From Candidatus Nitrosopolaris nunavutensis (GTDB taxonomy: Archaea; Thermoproteota; Nitrososphaeria; Nitrososphaerales; Nitrososphaeraceae), in contig DAOM01000299.1 of NCBI GenBank assembly GCA_002501855.1, forward strand, positions 1,334 through 7,744: a stretch of DNA of 6,411 nucleotides. The letters are read 5' to 3'. A model generated the notes under the pieces. It saw only the letters and a program-made list of their open reading frames with translations. It was not told the origin of the DNA and searched no databases. The translations under genes were made by a program, and so were the position numbers. Shown piece after piece: positions 1 through 5,735 of this stretch; position 1 is the first letter of the stretch; each line of letters begins with the position of its first letter.

Positions 1-187
1 ATTTCAATATATATACGATAGCGCTGTATATAGATGGCTTCCAGCCGCTACCAGGGGCAAAGACAAGAAATGACAGTAAGTGGTAAGTTACGGTTTTTGA
101 TATCCCACAAAGAACCATAGGCTCGTAGAACCTGTTTATACAATTCTCCGTTGCTTCCGAATTCTTTATGCCGGCAAACCCAAGTAC

Positions 188-526
188 TCAGCTAGACAGA
201 TAATCCTGTAACTCGATTAGAGTGCGACATATTAAAGATGCGTACCCAACATACTGAGACAGGAAGTCGGCTGCGGATTTCAATGCAGCGCTACCTCTAT
301 AACCTTCGTCATATTTCATTTCTACAATTCCCTTATCTGTCTTAATTAGGACCGTGATCAATGAATACTCGCCCAGGTGTGGATCGCCCGATTCAATATA
401 TTGGCGTAATTCTATATGTTGTACCATGAACCCTTGGTTTTCGCTCTTCCCGTTTTCTAAAAGAACTATGACAGCGTCAGGTTCTTTGTTCGCTCGATTA
501 TCGGAAATGTCGATTTTTTTGATCAT
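188..526 (-). CDS. Uncharacterised 112-aa protein, second gene of the PurF-like unit
   Basis: I do not recognise this protein. It is 112 residues long, starts with ATG (CAT at 524-526) and ends with TGA. It is charged and soluble-looking, with no signal peptide or membrane segment. A beta-like stretch with the core DAVIVLLENGKS lies at about residues 17-28, and a second with SLITVLIKTDKGIVEMKY lies at about 55-72. An alpha-helical C-terminal third (about 79-110, core LKSAADFLSQYV) follows, suggesting a small alpha/beta fold. The start lies only 6 bases after the stop of the PurF-like gene, so the two are almost certainly co-transcribed and may work together. The same frame stays open after the stop to the window edge (see findings). 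That the ORF is real rests on its length, operon spacing and protein-like composition, not on homology. Confidence 0.7.
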   Translation of the reverse strand: MIKKIDISDNRANKEPDAVIVLLENGKSENQGFMVQHIELRQYIESGDPHLGEYSLITVLIKTDKGIVEMKYDEGYRGSAALKSAADFLSQYVGYASLICRTLIELQDYLSS

Positions 527-532
527 TCCAGT

Positions 533-1915
533 CTACTTATTATAATCCAAGAATCTTACCCATTCTGGGAACCACAGATTATTTTCAGGTACGCCTATCC
601 CACGCGCAAGTATTTCTGGACTATTGTAATATAGGGCATTGGCTCCTATTTCCCTGTTTACACTTTCGTTTAGTTCGTCTATGGATGACACTTTGCCAAC
701 GTACTTGTTTGCGATCAATTCCCTGTTTTGGGTATACAGACCAACCTGCCTACCATCAGCAGTAGGAACATAACTCACTAATATAATGACACAAGTCACG
801 CCAGCCTTGCGCAAATAATAAATTGTTTCTCGCGCGGTGCTGCCGGTCTGGATTGTGCCTTGCACAGATGCTATTTTCTTATTGCGAACTCGGTCTTGGA
901 TAATAAATTTGAGAGACTTCCCCGTGGTGAGTAACTTGTTTTTACTGACCTGTTCAGAGAAATCGATCATATGATCCGCGTCATCGTACCGATCCTTTAT
1001 TATTCCCTCTGCCATCTCGAATTTTTTCCAGAAATTTTGATATTTAATGCTAAAACCGAGTGTCATGGGACGGGTATAGTCTGGCTCTGCATAAGCAGTA
1101 TCAATCTGTTGTCCCATTTTACACCCTAAAAAATCAGCTTGTTCTCTTCCAATATTTTTTCTGATTTCATATATACTTTTGTTGTTGAATAATGAAGTGA
1201 CATGTGACTCTCTAATGAATTCAAACGGATCCATAAGTATTCCCTCACGTGGCAAATTTGTCAATACCTCTTCGACCGCTCCTTTACGCAATGCAATCAG
1301 CGCACCTGCTCTTATGTCGTTGAACTTCATGTCTTTTAGTGATGTGTGTAAAGAATTTTCCGAAGCGACAATGCTTAATGTCTTGCTTTTGTTAGAGGCA
1401 ATAACTAGTGGTTTGAAACCACTACTGTTCCTAAAGGCATAGATGTCATCATCGACTTTAAATATCAAATTTCCACGGAGGTGCCTGTCCAAGAATTCTG
1501 CAGCTCTTTCAGGCTGTCGTCGTTCGATTAGCAATTTTGTGAAGATGTGATAAATCTTATAGAGAGAATCAGAGTCTTTTGCAGCTCCAATCAGCGGGTG
1601 TAGGTGAAGCTTTTCTGTGTCAACAAAAAAACCGTCAAGAACTACGTGGATTGTGTGCATGCTATGAAATTGTGGCGATCTTTTTGATAGATATCCGATT
1701 GCGTTCTTACCGATCAATTTCTCTTTTCGTGCAAGTAACGATATCTTATCATCAGATGGTAAAGACCCTTCTCCGCTTATAGCTTTCTTTGCTACTACTA
1801 TTTTCCAGTATGCTTTTCCCCTATGTTGAAGCATCCGCATACAATGCGACAGCAGATTGACAATGTTGTTGCTTACTGTTACATTAGTAGTGTTAATAGC
1901 AACAATTCCGGCCAA
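533..1915 (-). CDS. PurF-family (amidophosphoribosyltransferase-like) protein, probable pseudoenzyme
   Basis: The 460-aa protein is collinear with PurF, which makes 5-phosphoribosylamine from PRPP and glutamine in the first committed step of purine synthesis. An N-terminal class II glutaminase-like domain (about 1-235) starts MAGIVAI, where PurF has MCGIVGI, and carries LQHRG at 29-33. A linker resembling PurF's FEYVYFARPDS-YEARK region (FEFIRESHV, then IYEIRKNIGRE, about 231-258) leads to a phosphoribosyltransferase-like domain (about 270-440). Key residues are gone: the nucleophilic Cys is Ala2, the glutamine-binding NGN is DGF (94-96), and the PRPP loop VDDSIVRGTT reads SVQGTIQTGST (350-360), lacking the Asp-Asp pair. 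It probably makes no phosphoribosylamine and may be regulatory or structural. The start is TTG (CAA at 1913-1915). An in-frame TAA lies 11 codons upstream with no ATG between, and TTG places Ala exactly where the catalytic Cys belongs. The frame is intact over 460 codons, so it is not a decayed gene. Family confidence is good; loss of function is inferred. Confidence 0.85.
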   Translation of the reverse strand: MAGIVAINTTNVTVSNNIVNLLSHCMRMLQHRGKAYWKIVVAKKAISGEGSLPSDDKISLLARKEKLIGKNAIGYLSKRSPQFHSMHTIHVVLDGFFVDTEKLHLHPLIGAAKDSDSLYKIYHIFTKLLIERRQPERAAEFLDRHLRGNLIFKVDDDIYAFRNSSGFKPLVIASNKSKTLSIVASENSLHTSLKDMKFNDIRAGALIALRKGAVEEVLTNLPREGILMDPFEFIRESHVTSLFNNKSIYEIRKNIGREQADFLGCKMGQQIDTAYAEPDYTRPMTLGFSIKYQNFWKKFEMAEGIIKDRYDDADHMIDFSEQVSKNKLLTTGKSLKFIIQDRVRNKKIASVQGTIQTGSTARETIYYLRKAGVTCVIILVSYVPTADGRQVGLYTQNRELIANKYVGKVSSIDELNESVNREIGANALYYNSPEILARGIGVPENNLWFPEWVRFLDYNK

Positions 1916-1945
1916 TATTGGATCCCAGCTGAAATCTGACTGAAG

Positions 1946-1955
1946 TTATTTAAAT
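1946..1955 (-). promoter_or_regulatory. TATA-like box for the PurF-like unit
   Basis: On the minus strand this reads ATTTAAATAA, an archaeal TATA-like element. It is centred about 35 bases before the TTG start at 1915, which predicts a transcript start near 1924 and a leader of roughly 9 bases. No Shine-Dalgarno sequence is obvious. The assignment rests on sequence and spacing only. Confidence 0.45.
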
Positions 1956-1978
1956 CTCTGTTTCTTATCGTCTGTTAC

Positions 1979-2040
1979 GTACAGATTTGAAGGACATTAA
2001 TTCGGTAAGTACGGTAGAGATCTGAAAGACATTAATTCGG
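1979..2040. repeat. Tandem direct repeat, 35-base period, in the divergent promoter region
   Basis: Two 27-base copies lie at 1979-2005 and 2014-2040 and match at 24 of 27 positions. Differences are at 1982/2017, 1987/2022 and 1992/2027. The last 13 bases, GACATTAATTCGG, are identical. The second copy ends 14 bases before the first possible ATG of the GTPase gene. Each copy contains ATTAATT, which could act as a TATA-like element, so the duplication may have doubled a promoter or a regulator site. Confidence 0.75.
2031..2037 (+). promoter_or_regulatory. Possible TATA-like element for the GTPase-kae1 unit
   Basis: ATTAATT lies in the second repeat copy, centred at 2034. With usual archaeal spacing, transcription would start near 2060, just before the second candidate ATG at 2064. 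This is a weak match to a TATA box, supported mainly by position. The first repeat copy carries the same sequence 35 bases upstream. Confidence 0.3.
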
Positions 2041-2054
2041 GTTAATAGAAATTT

Positions 2055-3266
2055 ATGTACCTCATGCTCGTTGGTCTTATAGGCAAAGCCAATGTTGGCA
2101 AGTCTACATTCTTCAATGCGGCGACCGAACTCGAAGTGCAAACAGCTAATTACCCTTTTACAACTATCAACTCCAATGTGGGGATGACTCATACAAGAGT
2201 AAAATGTGTATGCAAGGAGTTTGAAGTTCAGGACAATCCAATCCATTCTGTATGTATAGAAGGTACTCGATTTATACCCGTAAGATTGATCGATGTTCCT
2301 GGCCTGGTAGAGGGCGCACATCAAGGCAAGGGACTTGGCAACAGGTTTCTCGACGACGCACGTCAAGCAGACGCGTTAATTCACGTGATCGACGCTTCAG
2401 CATCGACAGACAAAGAAGGAAAGCCCGTATTGGCAGGGACAGCAGATCCATTATCTGATATTAAATTCGTAGAAGAGGAATTTGATTATTGGCTTCTCTC
2501 TATTGTCGGAAGAGAATGGACGAAGGTACTCAGAGAGGCAGAGAATCAGGTACAAAAATTGGGGCAACTTCTTGCCAAAAGATTGTCAGGACTAGCCATT
2601 AAAGAAAGATCTGTTTTTGATGTTCTAAATGAAACAGGACTTTACAATAAGAAACCAGTGGATTGGACACAACAAGATCTTCTAGAGTTCTGCCAGAAGA
2701 TCAGGTTAAGAAGCAAACCGGTCATAATTGCTGCAAACAAGGCTGACTTGCAATCTGCTAATAAAGTCATTGCAGAGATCAAAAGCAATAGACCTGAGGT
2801 TATTGCTTGTTCTGCCGAAGCCGAATCATTACTAAGGAGGGCTGCAAAACGTGGCGTCCTGAATTACCTTCCTGGGGATAATTCATTCGAAATAAAATCC
2901 GGCAATTCCTTAAGTGAGGCCCAGAAAAAAGCGTTAGATCTTGTGAAGTCTCTGCTTGGCAGATACGGATCCACCGGCGTGCAAGAGGCCATAAATCATG
3001 TGTGCTTTAGACTATTGAAATTCATTGTCGTTTATCCTGTAGAAGATGAAGTAAGGCTAACAGACAAGAAAGGAAACGTGCTCCCAGATGCACGGCTCGT
3101 TCCGCAAGATTCTACTACAAGGGATTTGGCCAGCCTCATTCACGAAGATCTAGCAAAGGGTTTTCTATACGCGATAGATGTTAGGACCAAGCACAGACTC
3201 GGAGCTGAGCACAAGCTAAAAAACAACGATATCATCAAGATAGTTTCTGCAGCAAGCAGGGGATAG
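2055..3266 (+). CDS. Translation-associated GTPase, archaeal YchF/Ygr210 type (Obg-related)
   Basis: This 403-aa Obg-superfamily GTPase belongs with the archaeal/eukaryal Ygr210 branch rather than bacterial YchF/OLA1. Visible motifs are the P-loop GKANVGKST (10-18), switch I ANYPFTT (31-37), G3 DVPG followed by hydrophobic Leu84, G4 NKAD (228-231), G5 SAEAE (253-257), and a TGS-like C-terminal domain (about 325-398, with FIVVYPVEDE and NNDIIKIVSAA). NKAD predicts guanine specificity, whereas YchF/OLA1 has a changed G4 and prefers ATP. Family members are linked to ribosomes and translation; the exact role here is unknown. The start at 2055 gives MYLMLVGLIGK. A second Met at 2064 gives MLVGLIGK, which also suits the family and fits the promoter spacing slightly better. 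kae1 follows after 13 bases, so the two are probably one transcript. Confidence 0.93.
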   Translation: MYLMLVGLIGKANVGKSTFFNAATELEVQTANYPFTTINSNVGMTHTRVKCVCKEFEVQDNPIHSVCIEGTRFIPVRLIDVPGLVEGAHQGKGLGNRFLDDARQADALIHVIDASASTDKEGKPVLAGTADPLSDIKFVEEEFDYWLLSIVGREWTKVLREAENQVQKLGQLLAKRLSGLAIKERSVFDVLNETGLYNKKPVDWTQQDLLEFCQKIRLRSKPVIIAANKADLQSANKVIAEIKSNRPEVIACSAEAESLLRRAAKRGVLNYLPGDNSFEIKSGNSLSEAQKKALDLVKSLLGRYGSTGVQEAINHVCFRLLKFIVVYPVEDEVRLTDKKGNVLPDARLVPQDSTTRDLASLIHEDLAKGFLYAIDVRTKHRLGAEHKLKNNDIIKIVSAASRG

Positions 3267-3279
3267 AACTAGCAAGAAT

Positions 3280-4302
3280 ATGCTCTGCCTTGGAATTGAA
3301 AGCACAGCTCATACTTTTGGGTGTTCGATTATAGAATCCTCTTATTCTGACAGTATGCTGAGAGGTCGAATAGTTTCAGACTCGCGTGATGTTTACAAAC
3401 CCGTAGAGGGCTCAGGGATCCACCCCAGAGATGCATCGATGCATCATTGTCAAATTTCGGACAAGGTTTTCAGAAATTCATTAACAGCCGCCAATCTCTC
3501 AATTAAGGACATAGATGTCATTTCGTATTCAGCTGGTCCTGGGCTTGGGCCTTGCCTTAGGGTTGGAGCGGTAATTGCGAGGACCCTTGCTGCCTTTCAT
3601 GACAAGCCTCTTGTTCCAGTTAATCATGCGGTTGGCCACGTAGAACTTGGTGCGATGCTTACTGGCGCTGGCGATCCATTGGTTTTGTTGGTTTCCGGTG
3701 GACATACCATGATATTGGCTTTTTCGGAACATAGATGGAGAATCTTTGGCGAGACGCTTGATATCACAATTGGGCAGTTGTTGGACCAGTTTGGAAGACA
3801 TCTAGGGTTCTCGTCACCATGCGGTGACAGGATTGAACGGCTGGCTTCCCAATCGTCAGGTGACTATCAGTCCTTACCGTATGTGGTAAAAGGAAATGAT
3901 GTCTCATTTTCTGGTTTGCTTACCGCAGCTATTCGTGCTGTGGCAGATCAAGGCAGCGAGCTCGCCTGCGGAGACGTTTCGTACTCTTTGCAAGAGACGG
4001 CATTTTCGATGATCACTGAAGCAGTTGAGCGAGCGCTTTCGTTTACATCAAAAAGACAATTCTTGATTGTAGGAGGAGTAGCAGCGAATAAAAGATTAGC
4101 AGGGATGCTCAAAACTGCGTGTAAAAGACACTCCAGCAAATTCTATCTCTGCCCCGCCGAATATGCTGGAGATAACGGAGCACAGATCGCCTGGGTTGGA
4201 ATGCTCCAATATATGGCTACGAGAAAAAATATCGAAATTGAAGAGGCGTTCGTATATCAATCATGGCGCATCGACGAGGTAGAGGTGGCTTGGACCAGAT
4301 GA
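3280..4302 (+). CDS. kae1: tRNA threonylcarbamoyladenosine synthesis protein Kae1 (KEOPS catalytic subunit)
   Basis: Kae1 transfers the threonylcarbamoyl group onto A37 of ANN-decoding tRNAs to make t6A, within the KEOPS complex with Bud32, Cgi121 and Pcc1. The 340-aa protein has the ASKHA-type fold and normal archaeal length. Landmarks are LGIESTAHTFG (4-14), SAGPGLGPCLRVG (84-96), metal-binding HAVGH (His116 and His120), VSGGHT (138-143), GETLDITIG (157-165), SFSGL (209-213), GGVAANKRL (265-273) and DNGAQIAW (298-305), whose Asp298 is the third metal ligand. Some positions read like bacterial TsaD (VSGGHT, GGVAANKRL) rather than the usual archaeal VSGGNT and GGVGCN. The segment usually close to GLPYPGG is GFSSPCG (176-182). 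The start is ATG, 13 bases after the GTPase stop, with no clear Shine-Dalgarno. The stop abuts the stop of the convergent PH-like gene. Confidence 0.96.
   Translation: MLCLGIESTAHTFGCSIIESSYSDSMLRGRIVSDSRDVYKPVEGSGIHPRDASMHHCQISDKVFRNSLTAANLSIKDIDVISYSAGPGLGPCLRVGAVIARTLAAFHDKPLVPVNHAVGHVELGAMLTGAGDPLVLLVSGGHTMILAFSEHRWRIFGETLDITIGQLLDQFGRHLGFSSPCGDRIERLASQSSGDYQSLPYVVKGNDVSFSGLLTAAIRAVADQGSELACGDVSYSLQETAFSMITEAVERALSFTSKRQFLIVGGVAANKRLAGMLKTACKRHSSKFYLCPAEYAGDNGAQIAWVGMLQYMATRKNIEIEEAFVYQSWRIDEVEVAWTR
4224..4229 (-). terminator. Possible T-tract terminator for the PH-like gene
   Basis: Six A on the plus strand give T6 on the minus strand, about 75 bases past the PH-like stop and inside kae1. 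This mirrors the T8 tract in the other gene. It is weak evidence, supported by the need for termination inside the opposing reading frame. Confidence 0.2.
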
Positions 4303-4635
4303 TCAGATGGAACTCTTATGAGCTTTGATCTGGTAATCGATAGCCTTCGCCCACTTGCGATTGCTATAGACGCCAAACTTGTATACCGCACCATTCGTAA
4401 CAAGAATAAGCTTGGTTGCTATGAATCCTTCCGTTTTTACTGACGTTATTTTGTCGAGAGGAATATCCAGCACAGCTTCTTCGGTTTTTTTTGAAAGTGT
4501 CAACAAGGTTCCCTTTGTTGTCTCAAATATGAGACGTTGGTTAGTTAGCATGAGTATTCCGTTCTTCAAATTATCTTCTGCACAGTCCTCATCTAGAATT
4601 CTCTTCTCGCCAGCTCTAGGCTCAACAGGACTCAT
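4303..4635 (-). CDS. Small PH/GRAM-like domain protein
   Basis: This 110-aa protein resembles single-domain prokaryotic PH-like (bPH) or GRAM proteins. It has beta strands with the typical core GILMLTNQRLIFET (26-39), then LDIPLDKITSVKTEGF (56-71), then TKLILVTNGAVYKFGV (74-89), and a closing amphipathic helix SNRKWAKAIDYQIK (91-104). There is no membrane segment or signal peptide, so it is probably cytoplasmic; its ligand is unknown. The start is ATG (CAT at 4633-4635). A TATA-like box centred 27 bases upstream suggests a leaderless transcript. The gene sits between kae1 and bud32 on the opposite strand, splitting the KEOPS pair. Its TGA is directly back-to-back with that of kae1. The fold is assigned by pattern recognition of the LTNQRLIF strand and C-terminal helix. 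Confidence 0.8.
   Translation of the reverse strand: MSPVEPRAGEKRILDEDCAEDNLKNGILMLTNQRLIFETTKGTLLTLSKKTEEAVLDIPLDKITSVKTEGFIATKLILVTNGAVYKFGVYSNRKWAKAIDYQIKAHKSSI
4485..4492 (+). terminator. Possible T-tract terminator for the GTPase-kae1 transcript
   Basis: A run of eight T on the plus strand lies about 185 bases past the kae1 stop, inside the opposing PH-like gene. Archaeal RNA polymerase often terminates at T-rich tracts. Because kae1 has no 3' spacer, any terminator must lie within the convergent gene. The run also encodes adjacent Lys codons on the other strand, so it may be coincidental. Confidence 0.25.
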
Positions 4636-4657
4636 GTTTTTATGCTCTATGCCCTCG

Positions 4658-4665
4658 CTATATTA
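4658..4665. promoter_or_regulatory. Shared TATA-like box between the PH-like gene and bud32
   Basis: CTATATTA (TAATATAG on the minus strand) is centred 27 bases before the ATG of the PH-like gene, the right spacing for leaderless transcription. The same AT-rich site is centred about 24-26 bases before 4686-4688, where bud32 homologues would place their start. One element may therefore serve both directions. This is inferred from spacing only. Confidence 0.45.
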
Positions 4666-4685
4666 CTATTGCAGCATCTAGAAAA

Positions 4686-5324
4686 AAGACTTTAATCAAA
4701 AAGGGTGCAGAGGCTAACATTTACATCACGAATTGGTATGGAAAAAAAGCTATAACGAAACTTAGAGCGGTAAAGCCGTACCGCCATAAATCCCTTGATA
4801 AAGAAATCCGCAGGCGCCGAACCTCTCACGAAGCCCATATGCTCTCAGTCGCAAAGACCGCTGGAGTTTTCTCTCCATTTGTATATTTCATAGACCCGGC
4901 GGCATGCGAAATAGTAATGGAGTTCATATCAGGTAAAAATGCTAAAGACATAATGAACGCTGGCCTGTCAAGACAGATGGGAAGATACGCAGGATTGCTT
5001 CATTCGAAGAACATTGTCCATGGAGATCTGACCACCTCCAATTTTATCGTCGGAAACAGATTAGTTCTCGTCGATTTTGGATTATCCTTTTACTCAGAAC
5101 GACTTGAAGACAAAGCCGTAGATGTAAGGTTGATAAAGGAAATTTATAGCAGCGCGCACTTTGCCTTGTTTGAAACTCTTTTCGAAAACTTCTTGAATGG
5201 TTATTCGGATGTAATGAGTGAAAGGGGAACGAGAAAGGTCTTGGAAAAAGTCTTGGATATTGAGGGACGTGGCAGATATGCGCCTCACGTAGACGAGCCG
5301 AAGAAATTTAAGCACATGCCCTAA
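4686..5324 (+). CDS. bud32: KEOPS complex atypical kinase/ATPase Bud32 (no canonical start codon)
   Basis: Bud32 is the small atypical protein kinase that binds Kae1 and supports t6A synthesis by its ATPase activity. From 4686 the frame gives 212 residues, a normal archaeal length. It has LIKKGAEANIY (3-13), the ATP-binding Lys25 in AITKLR, RRRRTSHEA (about 41-49), VMEFISG (77-83), catalytic loop HGDLTTSN (112-119) with Asp114, metal-binding DFG (130-132) and a basic C-terminus. The lobes are complete and the frame unbroken. The problem is the start: no ATG, GTG or TTG occurs in frame between the TAG at 4617-4619 and the ATG at 4839, which lies inside the kinase domain (residue 52) and would lose Lys25. 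I place the start at AAG 4686-4688, where the Met of homologues such as MxLIxKGAEA would fall; it is one substitution from ATG. In-frame ATT codons at 4662 and 4668 are alternatives. Confidence 0.85.
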   Translation, partial: KTLIKKGAEANIYITNWYGKKAITKLRAVKPYRHKSLDKEIRRRRTSHEAHMLSVAKTAGVFSPFVYFIDPAACEIVMEFISGKNAKDIMNAGLSRQMGRYAGLLHSKNIVHGDLTTSNFIVGNRLVLVDFGLSFYSERLEDKAVDVRLIKEIYSSAHFALFETLFENFLNGYSDVMSERGTRKVLEKVLDIEGRGRYAPHVDEPKKFKHMP

Positions 5325-5387
5325 ACGAAAAACCACACCTATTTTGTATCAGGATTCGATTAGTCTGTCTAGATTCGCGAATTCCAA

Positions 5388-5609
5388 TCAGAAATAGTGC
5401 CTCCGATTCTCATTTATGGCTTCTTGCAACTGTGCAATCTCTTTCTCCTGAACAGACGAGGCGTGTAATTTTCCGAGAGATTCCTTCTCGAGATGCTGCT
5501 TCCTATCTTCGTCAGTGGTAAAAATAGCCCCGCATACAAAACATTGAAAATCCGATGCGATAGTTGGTATGCTTATTTTGACGTGACTACGATTATCTTC
5601 TGTTGACAA
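5388..5609 (-). CDS. Small C2H2-like zinc-finger protein
   Basis: This 73-aa protein has a single zinc-finger-like motif. Cys23 and Cys26 (QCFVCGAIF) form a knuckle, followed by the helix TTDEDRKQHLEKE with His39, then a possible fourth ligand His49 in GKLH. Spacing is C-x2-C-x12-H-x9-H, so the last gap is longer than the usual 3-5. The C-terminal part (about 53-70, VQEKEIAQLQEAINENR) looks helical, perhaps a short coiled coil. It could bind DNA, RNA or protein. The start is TTG (CAA at 5607-5609). The upstream ATG at 5625-5627 is out of frame, and an in-frame TGA precedes it. A good TATA box is centred about 27 bases upstream, implying a leaderless TTG-initiated transcript. It converges with bud32 with 63 bases between and diverges from rdgB. 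Confidence 0.75.
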   Translation of the reverse strand: MSTEDNRSHVKISIPTIASDFQCFVCGAIFTTDEDRKQHLEKESLGKLHASSVQEKEIAQLQEAINENRRHYF

Positions 5610-5631
5610 TATATAGGGTACGGCTCATTGG

Positions 5632-5639
5632 ATATAAAA
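5632..5639 (-). promoter_or_regulatory. TATA box for the zinc-finger gene
   Basis: On the minus strand this reads TTTTATAT, a strong archaeal TATA-like match centred about 27 bases before the TTG at 5609. It overlaps a perfect 12-base palindrome, ATAAAATTTTAT, at 5634-5645. The spacing predicts a transcript starting at or within a base or two of the start codon. Confidence 0.55.
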
Positions 5640-5703
5640 TTTTATCACCTGTCCGCCACCTCTGATTTCCATTATGTATACATCATGAAATTATCACTTT
5701 GAA

Positions 5704-5713
5704 CTTTTTATTT
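5704..5713 (+). promoter_or_regulatory. Candidate TATA box for rdgB
   Basis: CTTTTTATTT is centred about 27 bases before the ATG at 5736, the spacing expected for a leaderless transcript. A second AT-rich stretch at 5717-5727 (TTTTAATATTT) is too close to the ATG for that role. No Shine-Dalgarno sequence precedes the ATG. Confidence 0.4.
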
Positions 5714-5735
5714 CGGTTTTAATATTTGTAAAATA

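Noticed and set aside
34..120. A 28-codon plus-strand ORF (MASSRYQGQRQ...) preceded by a TATA-like TGTATATAG
   Set aside because: Too short, with no recognisable motif or partner. A promoter-like sequence alone does not support a gene.
46..188. A minus-strand open stretch of about 48 codons ending in TAG, with CRHKEFGSNGELYKQ
   Set aside because: No standard start before the protein-like part, it begins right after a stop, and the Cys/His pattern does not complete a zinc finger.
1965..2366. Minus-strand 133-codon open frame across the repeat region and the GTPase start
   Set aside because: It overlaps the well-supported P-loop and switch region of the GTPase on the other strand and shows no family features; it is a shadow frame.
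4839..5324. bud32 read as a 161-aa protein from the ATG at 4839
   Set aside because: It would remove the GAEA loop and the ATP-binding Lys, which are plainly encoded in frame just upstream.
5352..5385. Imperfect inverted repeat GGATTCG...CGAATTCC with the ATTCGCGAAT palindrome between bud32 and the zinc-finger gene
   Set aside because: The stem is short, has a bulge and is not followed by a T-tract on either side at the right place; probably chance.
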